Shown here: positions 1-12,650 of the stretch, one piece after another | Position numbering within the stretch: position 1 is the stretch's first letter | Layout: every line of letters begins with the position of its first letter | DNA from: Tubulanus polymorphus | Lineage: Eukaryota > Nemertea > Palaeonemertea > Tubulaniformes > Tubulanidae | Assembly (NCBI RefSeq): GCF_964204645.1 | Contig: NC_134026.1 | Coordinates: 868,001 to 932,000, forward strand | Length of the DNA: 64,000 nt | Direction of reading: 5' to 3' | Notes under the pieces: model-generated | The model's input: the letters and a program-made list of their open reading frames with translations, nothing else | Databases searched by the model: none | What the model was told of the DNA's origin: nothing | Position numbers and translations under genes: made by a program

Positions 1-203
1 ATAAGTAATGGTATCATTCAAATTAAGTCTCTGATCCGGTTTGGATATTCTCGGAGCTCTCCATTTTTGGATGAACTTGAACTTGGATGGTTCTTTGCGG
101 TAAATAGTACGCGCAACCCGGAAGCGATTTTCAGAAAACAGTATTTTGCCGATTATTTTTTGTGTTTTACTGAAATTTCGAGGCATCTTAGAATTTCGTA
201 GCG

Positions 204-3200
204 ATGGAACCAGATACGGTAAATATGAAACTCAGATTCTCATTTTTTTAGATTCATATTTCTATATTCTGTGGCCGATTGATGTCCCAAACTTAAGTTG
301 AAAGTACAAACGTCGTCATCAATCCTCGCTTGCCAGAGCCAGGGCAGAGGTGGTATTCTGTTGTTAATCTGTAGAATATGTTTGTAGGTTTCGACCGATG
401 ATCTGCTTTTTCACGGTAAGTTAAGAAGAAGCTCCTTCTTTTTTTCATGTTTCAATTGTTATCATTAACTTATTGTCTTTACCCCCAACAACAGCTGAAA
501 TTGCTTTTGTCACTATAAAGACTTAAGTTAATGTTAGAAATGATATGATATACATGCACTTTCAGTAACGCATTCGTTTAAGATTGTTTTTGTTGAAAGT
601 TTCTGATAAATAAACATCGTTTGAAGGGTATAAATATTGAATTGATCTTCCTACAATTTTATATTCACTTTAATTGTTATTGTATTATGTGAATGTTAAA
701 GGTGTTGAAACTGGTGACCTTAGTTCAACAAGTAAGTGTATTGAATTACTAGAAGGGAGTGCAGGGTATTACTCTGGTGAATGATGGGTAATTTGGTTCT
801 CTGATTTATTTGAATTGTTCTATCTCTTTCCATCCAGGGCCAGTTCCGCAGTTGGGTGGAAAACTAGTTCATGAATTTCCAAATCTTTTACCCAAGATTT
901 ATAAAAATTTGAACTGATAACATCTGTATGTAACTGGCTCTAGTGTATTATATCATCTCTGACGGTTTATAGGTATCCGATGTATTATTGATATGATCGT
1001 GTTTTGGTGGTGGTTTTGAATGGAAACATGTTTCGAATGCTACTGAAATCTTCCTAAGTCTTTGCAGCATCATTAAGCAGTTCCTAAATCAAGTGACACG
1101 CTAGCACTAGCTAATGGGGGGTGTTTAGATGCAATTCAATGTTGTGATTTGCTCTTAGACTGTTGTATGTTATTGGATGAATGTAAATTGTATTTCAGAT
1201 TTTACGAGTGCGAGTCATGGAGTGCAAGTCGACGCCCCTCCACCTTATTCAAAATCAGAGTCGAAATCTGCAAGTTTAACCGCATTCCCCGAACCGTCGG
1301 ATACCGATGAAGATGGCGACAAAACTGAGGTTAGAATCTAAGAAAGGAGAATGCAAGGGTTAATCAGTATCAAAAACGTTTGTTTCGCTTTGAAGATAAG
1401 CTTTTTGAGCTTCGAACATGAAAAGTTTCATTGATATTTTTAGCTCCTCGATGGTCAAAAGAAGCAGCCGTCATTTTGGACATTCGAATATTATCAAGCA
1501 TTTTTCGATGTCAATTCGTACGACGTTTTGCGGCGAATTTCCGGTTCGATGATTCCAAATCCTCGCAGAAATTATCTACGACTTCATATACGACCAACTC
1601 CAGACTTATACGGTAAATATCATTAAACACTGATCAAGGATTAGTCAGAGAATTTGAATTTTTGGTGTCTTGTTGTTCTTGAGAAACAGCCCTCACTGAG
1701 GTCATCTCATGATTTATGATCAAGAGGTTTTTGGTCAAGAGTCGGGATAATAGAATTTTGGTTTCTCCGATCCATGAAAAACCCTGTTATTATTCAAATC
1801 AATGAATTCATTGCAAGATTTTATTTTTCCTCATCTGTTTGAGTTTGTGAATATTTTCTATTGAGTATTTTCTTGTTATTCTCGAAGGTCCGTTTTGGAT
1901 TTGTACAACGTTGGTATTTACAACGGCTATTTGTGGTAATTTGGCGAATTACATTAGTTGTGGCAGATACGATTACGAGTGGAGATACGACTTTCATAAA
2001 GGTGCGTATAAAATCCCATGATTTTTTACCTATCATTAAAGCCAGAAATGCAGATTCGATAGAAAGTTAAAAATTAATTTTTCAGTGACATTCGCTGCTG
2101 CTGCTATTTTTGCGTATTGGTGGTTGATACCGACCGGTATATTTGGTTTGTTGTGGTGGCGAGGGAACCCTGCTGGTTATACATACATGGAAATCATCTG
2201 CGTTTACGGCTATTCATTGGCTATCTATATCCCAGTATCGGTAAGTATTCTATCATTTCAGAAAACATCATTTCTCGTGATTGTTTCGTTAAGTATTTGA
2301 TATATATCAACTATACATTGTAGATATTGTGGGTGATACCTTACGCATGGTTACAATGGTTGCTGGTACTGATTGGTATGATCCTGTCGGGTAAGAATGA
2401 CTTTCATATTGAGTTATTCTCATCACCGATCTTAACCCGACTCATCCATTTTACTCATCTATTCATAGGTAGCGTTTTATTAATGACATTCTGGCCAGCA
2501 GTTCGTGAAGATGTCAATAAAAGGGTTCGTTCAGATTTCTATAAATGAATCATTCTTTCTTTAATGTATTTTTGAAATGATAATGCATGTCTTGTGAATC
2601 TATATACAGGTGGCCTGGATAACGATGGCTGTGATATTTATCTTTCACGGAATGTTAGCAGCTGGATTTGTTGTAAGTTGATAACTTGCTTACTTTCTTC
2701 TTGTCCCTACTCGACTGTGGAGACATTGCTTGTTTCCTCTAAGCTCCCAGATTTGGTCTTTACATGATGGCGACATGCTGTGGTTCTCTGTTCTACTAAA
2801 TAATATCTCATCAAAAAATATTTTGATGTAATTTTGGAAAATATGAAACATGAACAGCGTGAATTCTTCTATTTTCAGTTGTATTTCTTTCACGTTCCGG
2901 AGAGTACTTGTTCAGCCCTAGTGAAACCGACAATGTCGCCTCTAAAACCATCGCTTTCACCAAACTCCTCGGTATCGAAACACAGCGTATTGAAATCTGA
3001 GAAATTGAGTCGACCACTAAACAGTCTCCCGAAGGTGCAAGGAGATGCTGCCCGCGTAAACGTTAAATCATCCATTCCGGATAACGGCAAAAATGTGGAT
3101 GATGCAAAAAAAACGTCAGAGAAACTGAATGAGAAAGTTAAAACTAAGGAGCAGATGAACAAAAATTCGAATCCTTCATCGAAGTCGAAAAGAAGTGATA

Positions 3201-3247
3201 AAACATTGATAAGAAAGAAACGAGAAGCGATTAGAACGAATCAGTAG
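204..3247 (+). CDS. YIPF1: Yip1-domain Golgi membrane protein, YIPF1/YIPF2-like (11 exons, 398 aa)
   Basis: Exons read as 204-218, 388-415, 702-731, 1199-1329, 1444-1612, 1888-2001, 2086-2240, 2324-2390, 2469-2524, 2610-2672 and 2879-3247; all phases join and the total is 1197 nt. The family is multi-pass and acts in Golgi/ER membrane traffic with Rab GTPases. The product shows the YIPF1/2 block FWTFEYYQAFFDV, then PDLYGPFWICTTLVF, then a membrane segment with EIICVYGYSLAIYIP and MTFWPAVRED, all family signatures. About five hydrophobic segments lie between roughly residues 125 and 285. The acidic pre-domain DTDEDGDKTE also matches the family. Odd points: the first three exons are only 15, 28 and 30 nt and rest on phase and a short N-terminal similarity (VSTDDLLF), so they are less sure than the rest. 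The Ser/Lys-rich tail of about 110 residues makes it longer than human YIPF1 (about 306 aa). YIPF1 and YIPF2 cannot be separated here. Confidence 0.9.
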
Positions 3248-3581
3248 TCAATGGTTACGTTTATAGTTAGAGTATTTATGGATGTATATTTTTGTGTTGG
3301 TCTCGAGATGTTTCTACTTGGTTTGTTAATGTTATTCATCTTGGAATAAGTGTAAGATGTTTAAGAAAAAGAAATCAATTTAACAAACAGAATACTAAAC
3401 TATTCTGTATTGTAAATTATCAATACCTGTATTTATTTGTCTCTTAGTTTCAAGATAACTATTTGTAAATTTTGTAAATAACTTTATGAAGAATATTATC
3501 GTGGTAAAAAATTGAGAATCATTTGGAAGCGGTTTCTATCGATATATTATCAGGTGGTGAATGTGCTTATCTTTTCGAGTC

Positions 3582-3587
3582 AATAAA
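3582..3587 (+). promoter_or_regulatory. Poly(A) signal of the YIPF1/2 gene
   Basis: A canonical AATAAA lies about 335 bp after the stop codon, in AT-rich sequence before the next gene on the opposite strand. It is the most likely cleavage signal for this transcript. Confidence 0.55.
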
Positions 3588-3639
3588 ACTTTTCTATCTA
3601 ATTAAATGTTTTATTCAATTATTCAACGCGCTGAGAATT

Positions 3640-4970
3640 AAGACAATCTCTAAGTGACGTCATTCGAATGCCATCTTATTATTTCAAGGACGTACTGATC
3701 GGCGTGTATTGTGACACAATGATCTGAGGATCTGTTTCAAGATCATGTCGCCCGTAATCACTGCATGGAAATGCGTCTCCAGAGCAGTGAATCAGGAGGC
3801 AGAAACTGCAGCCACTAGAATTAGAATTCTGGCGTCACACTACGTTCGCTTGCGCCATATTGGCCATCACTAATTTCTCGCCCATTATCGCTTGACGGCC
3901 AATATGACAGGTTGAAAAATACCGGTATCTATACACGACAAAATATCTCGATGTACTATACGAATCTGACTGAACTCGCATCACGTCTTTCCGCAATGGA
4001 GCTTTAGGGAGTCGTCCCACAAATCAAAAACAATATATCAAACATTTACATAAAAAAGGTTGTCTCAATGTATCCCCAAACCGACATGTGCGGGATATGA
4101 TGAGATACGGGGAATTTATCAAGTTATCCAAACATTTTCGCTTAAAAGTGGATTTGAAATCCATTACGCAGAATGTACCTATAGATGAACTTGTCATGAC
4201 GCTGGATAAAATCATAAAAGTACATTTATTTGTTTAATCCCATCCGAATGTATAGAGGGACGTTTCCATCTGTTGAAACTCGATTCAATTCCCTAAAATC
4301 AGGAATCCATGTTGCCATTAGGTAAAAATGTCAGGAGGAAATATGCAGATGATTAGGCAAACATGGGAATTTATCAAAATTGGACAGGATATTCTTATTT
4401 ACACTAGATTTCACATATTTAATGCACAGTTTAGCATATTTCTAAAATTGTTGAAAGTATATCGGACAGGCAATTAAAACAACATGTATTAACATTGGAC
4501 ATGATTAGTCTTATTTAGACTAGATGACAGATATTCACATCATATTTCTAGAGCAACGAATTTCCTGTTGTAATTTATAATATCATATCAACAATGAATG
4601 AATGAGGATTTTGACGCGCTAGTCTGTTATGAATAATCGAAGTCAAAAGTTTCGTTGAAAACATTAGATTAGAAATTCTGTTTTTGTTGAAATGATTTAC
4701 CTCTGGCATTTTCATTCCCCTGACATTTTCATACCCCTGGCATTTGTTTACCTCTGACCGGGTACAATCAGTGATTACAGATGGACGATATAAATCGCCA
4801 TAGATCCAGTTCCACAGTCAAGTAAGATTTAACTGTTTGAATTTTGTTCAGTTCTACCATCTCTGTAATTGAATCAGCTGCTTATAGAATTTTTTATCCA
4901 TTTAAAAATGAGTACCCGTATAATATTTCTAATTTCCCATACATACATTATTGAAATTTTGGGAATCCTA
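3640..4970. other. Intergenic region between YIPF1/2 and the GPCR
   Basis: No gene is recognised. A plus-strand frame stays open around 4055-4239 (it includes MMRYGEFIKLSKHF), which could be a transposon coding remnant, but I cannot name it. A 17-bp imperfect tandem repeat with cores such as CCCTGACATTTTCATAC occurs about three times at 4701-4757. Confidence 0.4.
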
Positions 4971-4972
4971 AA

Positions 4973-4978
4973 TTTATT
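4973..4978 (-). promoter_or_regulatory. Poly(A) signal of the GPCR gene
   Basis: TTTATT on the plus strand reads AATAAA on the minus strand, about 107 bp downstream of the GPCR stop codon. Confidence 0.5.
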
Positions 4979-5084
4979 ATATATGTAGTATATCGTTCTT
5001 CAAAAGTCCAAATTACTGTAATCATTCTGATGACTTCTGTTAAAAGGACATTCGGTGATTTAGCAGCAAAAACATAATTCGTAA

Positions 5085-8000
5085 TCAATAGACTGTATTT
5101 GATTCGATGACATCTTCAGATCGTCCGCAATCGTTATCTCTCAAAAATATCATCTCGTCGTCCTGACACTGTTCATATCCAGTTTCGTCTGCCATGTATT
5201 TATGATCAGCGGGGACGCGACGTGTGACAGTCGCACCGCTGCTGTATAACGATGTCAGAGTCATGCGTCGGTCGTAAGTACCGCCATTATTCTCCGCGAC
5301 GATTTTCCCACGGCGGCACAAAACAGCGCGAAACGCGCAGCGGAATTTCGTCGAGTGAGCGTTATAAACTAAGAAATTACAAGCCGAATTCAAGTAATAC
5401 ATGACTCGGGCAAATAGAATCAAATAGAACATTCTGTACACGCCGACTTCAACTTTGATACGTGTCATGGGCGTGTACATCAAATACATGGTCAGAATGC
5501 GAAATGGTAACATACAAGTAATAAAAAGTATGATTATCGAAACTAACATAAAAACAACCTGTCGTCGGTTACGGAGTCCAGTGTTACGGCTTGCGTTAGT
5601 TTGTAATAAGTGCGAACTATCTGTAAAAAGTTTGCTTATGATGTTCGCGTACAGAACGGCTAACATAATCATTGGAATGAAAAAAAAGAAAACGATATTC
5701 GCAGTAAAAAACGCCCGCGAACTGATCGAAGTCGCCATCGTCCGGCAGACGTAAACCGTTTTTCCTGTCTCTGTGAATACAGCCTTTCCAAGACGGGTAG
5801 TTAATATGAAAGGGGCTGATACGATAATCGCAAAAAGCCAAACTGCGGTGAGAACTTTGAGAGATCGACTGATTGTACAGTTGTATTGAGCCTGGAATGG
5901 GTGACAAATGGCGTAGTAACGTTCGAAACTGATCGCCAAAATGGTAAGCACCGACGCCAGCGCGGATAGATTTTCCAGATACGGTACCAATTTACCTGAA
6001 ACAATAGAAACATGGTTATAGCATGAAAGAAAACTAACATCAATCGTAGCAAACAGCGTAATTCTAGCCTGCAACGCAACACCACAACCAAACAATATAT
6101 AGAATCTGTTATTGGATTACTCAGATACGTCAATCTCAAAATGAAAGAAGATGTCCCTGAATGTATTCCCTGTCAAATGTTCTCTACACATACGAAACAT
6201 TTGACTCGACTAAAGATCTTTGATTTTTTTTTGATTGAGTCTGCGTAATACATGTAATAAACATTGATGGCTTGGACTTCCAATAACAGATACGTCGAGT
6301 GACAAGTAAATTTCTACCCCAAAAAATCCTAAGTGACAAGTAAATAATTCAATTAAGGTGAATATAACAAACAGTGGTGGTGTTTTCTCGATTAATGTAC
6401 AATATTATTAGTATTGTGGTATTGGTATGCGAATTATTTATTATTCATTATTGATTATTAATTATTTCGTGCAAATCCCAAATTTCACTCGAGCACCCTC
6501 TCAAGGCCGTTGGCGATGAGGGCTATGCCGCTACGCAGCTTCCTTATACAGTAAACTTTCATATGGTCCCTTTTTACTTCTCTGGACCCGACCCACCCCT
6601 ACAAAAACTCCTTGATCCGCCCCTGGTCCGCCCATATCTGCCTCGCTAGTTGTCCACCTTTTAGAGGTTATACATTATTGTCTTACTGCAACTTACTTCT
6701 CTTAATTACGTTTGCCTAATTGCATATGTCTGGGAAATGTATTTGGCAAAGATCAGCTAGAATTCAAGCGGGAAAGTTACGCCAAATGTTAACATACCAT
6801 AAGTCTGTACTTCAGGTATATATACATATTCATAATCATAAATATGCATTCACGATATATCCGCATTTCGTTTGCTTTATTTCCCTTATCGTATACTTAA
6901 TCTACTCCAGTCACCACATTGATACACATCTATGCCATCATTTATATATTATGCGCATTATGCGTTGAATTATGTGAGTAAATGTCTCAAAATCGCTCTG
7001 CTAAAATATTATCTATACTTTGTTTTGTTTTCGGAATTAGATCTGTCCAACTAAATGGTAACAGGCATTTTCGACTAATTAATTTCTCACGTAATCAGTA
7101 ATCACCTTGCAGAGTCGCCACGTACGTAAGTCAACGACTCTGCAACTGGTCCCAGAAATTCACACGTGGGAAGATACTCTAAAAGCTGTAACTGAACTGA
7201 ATCGTTTATGGCACTCAAGAATAACGAATTACCCGGAAATTGGAGATTTATCACGTAAACGTACAACATTGCCATTCTAAGAAATAGGAATCGAATCAGG
7301 TTATTCTAACGTAGCATTGTTGTTTTCGAGGAATCCGTGGCTCCGAAAATTATGCGAATAACGATATTTTAAATCGGTCACAAAGAATCTATATTAATTT
7401 GTTTCATTGATAAAAAAGCAACCACCGATTGAACTGAAGTAAAGTCCGAGTTTTATCTTGGGCGACCGAATATAGTAGATACAATCGCATGCTTGATTAT
7501 CCATGACACGAAAGGAAATCCTCTTCCCAATATTTCGGGTGAAGCTCAGGCGATTCTGTATACGTTTAATTAGAGGAATGTACTCGAACCACATCCCTGA
7601 TTTAATCAATTCATTGAGTATAATCAAACACGCTAGATTTTGGTTCGTTTTCGTGCAGTTAGGTTATGACAGTTAAGATTGGAGTAGATGTTTGTTGAAT
7701 ACAGGTATAAATGCGTGATTATATCTGAGTAAAAATTTAGAAGTATATTCACTATTCATATCAATATGTCATGAATATCATACTTACACATCGCTTCACC
7801 GAGATACCAAACATCCTTGGCGTGGAACTCTAACAAAGCAGAAGGCATACAAATAATTAGCACAAACAGATCGGCAACGCTCAAATTCAATATGAAATAA
7901 TTCGTTGAATTCCGCATTTCCTTATTACGAACAATAACCAGTATAACAAGAATATTTCCAACAAGTCCGAATAGAAATATCATTAGATACGATACGGTAA

Positions 8001-8121
8001 CTGTTATAGTAACATTTGTAGATATTTGAAAAACTCCCTCATTGCCACCAGAAAAATCACCGGAATAATTACTCAACGTTTCGTTACCCATTAGCAATAA
8101 CGGTAAAACATCTTCTTCCAT
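5085..8121 (-). CDS. Rhodopsin-class (class A) peptide GPCR, TRH/ghrelin-receptor-like (2 exons, 414 aa)
   Basis: Exon 1 is 8121-7788 and exon 2 is 5995-5085 (1245 nt); the donor GTAAGT and acceptor TTTCAG join in phase inside the conserved TM3 cysteine codon (AMC/KLVPY). Seven membrane segments are visible. TM1 carries GNILVI. TM2 carries LNLSVADLF. TM3 ends in ERYYAICHP (the E/DRY position). TM6 has the CMLPFR motif. TM7 has NSACNFLVYN, with NFxxY in place of the usual NPxxY. Three N-glycosylation sites (N13, N18, N36) lie in the short extracellular N-terminus. The ERYYAICHPFQAQ stretch and the RRQV entry to TM6 resemble thyrotropin-releasing-hormone and growth-hormone-secretagogue receptors. 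The ligand is therefore probably a neuropeptide, but the exact orthology is not settled. The single intron is about 1.8 kb. Confidence 0.88.
5996..7787 (-). other. Intron of the GPCR gene
   Basis: AT-rich intron sequence with GT-AG borders. It holds no open frame that I can assign and no clear repeat. Confidence 0.6.
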
Positions 8122-9118
8122 TTTTGTCTAAATCCGTATAACTAATTGTAACAGTTTAGACGGAACGCTGGTCACGAGGTTTTGGTCATAAAAGATCGAA
8201 GAGCTATCGACGTTAATGAATTCGGACACGAGCGGTATCTCATCCGTCAGCGTTCACTTCAGTTCGTCTAAGAAGGAAATTTACTTAACAGCTGACGAGA
8301 GGTAAATCGGTGTTGCGAGGTTCAGTCAATTTAATTTCAAAGCCGATCCTTGCAAACGCGCAACGATCATCATTAGTAAACCGCCGAGATACAGAAATCA
8401 GCGAGTTACATTAATATGCAGACTTGTCAACCCGTCCGATCACCAATTAACACCCGGGTTCGCATGTCTGACGATCTGTGTAGATTCCATCAGATTTATT
8501 AATTCCATCGATACAGTTGTGGCCGAAATAATTTGACCTTGTTTATGCATTCGGAGACGGATTCTTACAGTTTCGATCTACGCAGCGTTGGTTCGTTACA
8601 AAGGGACTCATCGGGACAACCATTACAACGGGCACAGCAAATAGAAAATATTTTCAAAAAAAGGTTTTCAAATAGAAAAGGTTATTAAGAACGACTTCTT
8701 AAAACTATGAATAAAACTATGAAACCGCATGTGCGGGCTGTAAGGAAGTATGGATAAGTTTGCTCATTGGTTCTTTTTAACTTGGTTCTCTTGACCTCGC
8801 TGGACATTATTATAATTCAAATATGCACAAATTTAGTTACGTAACGTTCCTTTTTCTTTTTTTTGATGGTTTACATACATTGGAATAATGAGTCTAGAAT
8901 TAGTGAAACCCTGATTATGGTGGTTATATCTACAGAGAATAAATAAATGCCGTTTCGAGTAATTGTTCTGTCTGATATGAAGTATCAAATGCGCACTACT
9001 AATAAACGGGTGAACATTCCACCGGTGCTGTCAGAATGTGAAGTGTGACAGTTACATGTAGAACCTCTGTCTAGTGCAGGACACGTCCGAAATCAGTCGC
9101 TCCGTTGAAGAATCCAAC
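8122..9118. other. Divergent intergenic region between GPCR and SLC22 gene
   Basis: The two genes are head to head with about 1 kb between start codons, so this stretch must hold both promoters and 5' untranslated regions. I see no clear TATA box or repeat. Confidence 0.4.
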
Positions 9119-12092
9119 ATGTCTACAGAACACAGTGAGGAATCTGCTACTGAGACTAAAAGCGATGAAGTTAGGTCTGATAATGACGCAAATTTTGAAC
9201 AAATGTTGGATACTCTAGGTCACTTTGGAAGATTTCAAATTCGTATTTTCTCTTTGTACACGTTAATGGATTTGGCTTCAGGGCCGGGTTTGATGTACTT
9301 CATATTCGCAAATTTTACCCCTCCGTGGAGTTGTCTGGAGTTGACGGCTAATACTACATTGCCGAATAACAGCCAACAACTGTGTTCTTACAACGGATCC
9401 AAATGTATACGATTTGAATATGATTTAGACGAATCACTTTCTTCAATTATCACCGAGGTAACTTAATAAAATAAGTGATGTTTACTTTATAAAGTGATTT
9501 CAAATACACATACGATATCATTTTATGCAAGTTCAAAACTTTATCATGTTTATTTCAGTTTAATCTAGTATGTGATTCTGCATATCTTCCGCAACTTACG
9601 CTCAGTATTAAGATGGTTGGACTACTATTCGGTGCGCTAAGTTGTGGGTATCTAAGTGATTGGCTTGGTAGGAAGAAAGTGGTGCTAGTATTCAGTACGA
9701 TGATGATGATTTCTCAAATTGTCACCGGATTTTCTACAAGCTGGCTCACATTTACAATCATGAGAGTAATTACTGGATTCTTCGTCGGTAAGGTTTTTAC
9801 CGTATCGTGACTGGGATAAGGGCAGCCAAGGGTCACGCTTCAACATAGCAATATGTACATATAACATCCTCATCATAGATTCAGAACATTTTGTATTAAG
9901 GTTATCATGTCAAACCTCGTGATGATTACCACTAAACAGCGCTAAGTTCAATTTTATAAAGTTCTTGATAGATTGATTAAATAATTACACATAATAGTTT
10001 TACGATATGTTATTAACTGAACTACGAATTGGAAACATCCTGAGCCTACATGCAGCATCTTGGAGTGGACAATAGTCAAAACCCAATCTATATCATCATG
10101 ACGTATATATTTATGATAAAAGTGCAGAAATGAAAAATGTTTTAATCTGTGTTTCCATTAGGTGGTTCATTGAACGTATGCTTTTCGCTACCTATCGAAT
10201 TTGTCGGACCGAAATGGCGGTCATTCTGCTCGTGTATTACCCTTTACGAACTTGGAACGGCTCTAATGACCTTATTTGCATATCTGACACGTGATTGGAG
10301 ACAAGTGGCATTCATCACTGGCTCTCTAACATTACCGTTGATTCTTGCGATTCTATGGTAATTCATCATAACATTAGTATTTCTATTACCTTCGCTTTAT
10401 TCATAATTCAATCAAGATTAAGTTATGTAGCTGGATGTAGCTCTATTTACGCATTGAATTATTGTATAAATTCGTTCATTCTGGTAAAACCTTATATCGA
10501 ATCTACAAAGCCAACCATTTGCATTTCTAACTTCAAAATGTAACGTAATGTACGTATAGCATTTCATCATCGTCTTGAAATTATAGGTTGACTCCGGAAA
10601 GTGTGCGATGGTTGGCAATGAAAGGTCGTTTTGACGAGGCAGACGATATCATAAGGTGGATGGCACGTGTGAATAAATCTCCAGTTCCAGATTTGAATAT
10701 ACTTCGACATATGGCAGCTAAGAATCTCAGGGAGCAAGAAAAAACCCGAAGATACGGCTATTTTGATCTGTTTAAAACAAAAACGGCTGCAATTCGTACT
10801 TGTGTGATAATGTATTGCTGGCAAGTTATCATCCATTATAGAGACCATTATTTTGCACGGATCAGTCAAATTTGGCTCGTGCCTAGAGAGCACGTTCACG
10901 ACCATTCTCTCGATACTAAACAATGCTTAAACAAAGCCAAGTTAGCCACTTTTGGAGCCAGTTTTAATAATTTGACCCGTGCTAAAATTTGGCTCGGGCC
11001 TGGTCCGACGTTTTTGGTCGGGCCAAAAACGCTAGCGTGATCGCAGCTAATGATGATTATATCATGGAATCCATTATTTTTAGTTCATTCATTCTGCGAT
11101 TAATCGTGTTTTTGTTACTTTCTACAGGTTTACCTGTTCTGTTATATTTTATGGAATAAGTACAATGTACAGCACCTTCAGCGGAACAGTTTTTGTCAAT
11201 GCCGTAGCTTCAGCATTTGCCACACTTGGCGCAAGTTGGGTTGTAATTCTATTAGCAAACAGGTTCTTCCCTATTTCACCTTATTGAATACATGTTCATA
11301 AAAATGACAATTATACTGATCATCAGCTGACACATGTCTCAATATAAATCTAAACATGATTCGATGATGGGATTCTCATTTTTATTATAGATTTGGCAGA
11401 CGACGTTCGTTTTTCGGCTACATGGTATTACCCTGTGCTTCAATGGTAATTGTCGTTATAATAGGTATTCTGAACAAGAAGGATCAACTGGGCGTCGTTA
11501 TGACAGCTTTCGTTTTGATTGGCAAAGTTGGGATCTTTTCCTGTTGGGATTTGGCGTCTATTTACACAGTAGAGATCTTTCCTACCGTCGTAAGGTAAAT
11601 GCTCACCAGATTCTGAAATATCTGCGAACGATAAACTTGTGTAATCTACCGATGTAGTAATCAAATGTAACTTTAATTCGTGTACTAAATGCCAACCGGC
11701 TTATTTATGATGCGTATGTTTTTTAAAAATATTTTCTTTAGAAATCTTGGTGTTGGTTCATCCAACATGGCATCTAGAATCGGAGGAATCATAGCTCCCC
11801 AGATAGCTTTGTTGGTACGCAAGAGTAATGACATATGCGTGTTAATTGATGATTGAATCCGTAGTGTATTCCATGTTCAGTTTTGTTTTTATTTCAGGGT
11901 GGAGTCAGTCACTGGATCGTACCGTATGTCATATACGCGATACTGATCATCACATCAGTACTATCTGTTTACTTCTTCCTGCCAGAGACAAACAATCAAC
12001 CATTAACCGACGCTGCTTCATCAGAACCGCGCCGCAAACAGAACGCAACCATTCACAACACTGCAATTCCGCTAATTCAAAAGAAATGTTAA
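9119..12092 (+). CDS. SLC22-family organic cation/carnitine-type transporter (8 exons, 534 aa)
   Basis: Exons read as 9119-9457, 9559-9787, 10162-10357, 10587-10820, 11128-11262, 11391-11594, 11742-11814 and 11898-12092; total 1605 nt with all phases continuous. This is a major-facilitator carrier of the plasma membrane that moves organic ions or zwitterions. Evidence: the family N-terminus FGRFQIRIF; a glycosylated extracellular loop; FNLVCDSAYLPQL; the MFS loop motif GYLSDWLGRKK; LTPESVRWL; the second cytoplasmic motif NRFGRRR; and VEIFPTVVRNLGVG. Length fits the family (about 530-560 aa). The ATG at 9119 is the first in frame; the frame is open upstream from a GTG at 9074 but has no ATG there. 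Intron 4 has a GC donor. Several invertebrate SLC22 subfamilies share these motifs, so the substrate cannot be assigned. Confidence 0.9.
10821..11127 (+). other. GC-AG intron 4 of the SLC22 gene, carrying a dispersed repeat
   Basis: The donor reads GCAAGT. Joining at this point restores the conserved W-F-T-C-S-V reading; the nearby GT (in CAAGTTATC) puts the next exon out of frame. The intron also carries, at about 10986-11022, a GC-rich piece (core TCCGACGTTTTTGG) that recurs at about 60098-60132. Confidence 0.7.
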
Positions 12093-12390
12093 TCAAAGTC
12101 GATGAAGATTATTATACCATTTCAAATAAAATCTTTATCAGGGTATAATCGAAGCTAAAAATTCATAGTTATCCGAGGTTTGAGGTAGTGTCCTGATTTT
12201 ATGGAGCCACTTGAGCCATAGATGATGCTACGACTAAATCATACACTAATGGCTCACAGCCAGGTCAGCGTCCTTTGCTAATTGCTAATGCTTTTTTGTT
12301 CTGTTCTTCAGTTTTTCGGCGCGGCGAACATTTTTCGCCAGCCGAGCAAAGCCCCTGGGGGTTTGAGAATTTTAAGTGATGATGTATGCC

Positions 12391-12396
12391 AATAAA
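12391..12396 (+). promoter_or_regulatory. Possible poly(A) signal of the SLC22 gene
   Basis: AATAAA about 300 bp after the stop. A second AATAAA at 12125-12130, only 33 bp after the stop, is an alternative. Confidence 0.35.
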
Positions 12397-12650
12397 AGAT
12401 AAAAGTCTCATTCAATGGGAGAAACAATATTCCCAATGGGTTTAATTATTTGAAATTAGGCCTACGATCCGAGTCAAGTACAATTCCAGTGATGAATTGT
12501 CCCCGATTTTATTCGCTGTGTTCCGATAGATGGCGACCAGTGATGAACGTGCGGCCTCGGTATTCGATCCGGCCCGGCGAATATCTACGAGTTCACAGCG
12601 AACTGAGCGTGACTCGTGTCCGGCTCCACGTCCGTACGTAAAAATCCAAA

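Noticed and set aside
9074-9118. Upstream start for the SLC22 protein
   Set aside because: The frame is open but offers only GTG; the first ATG in frame is at 9119.
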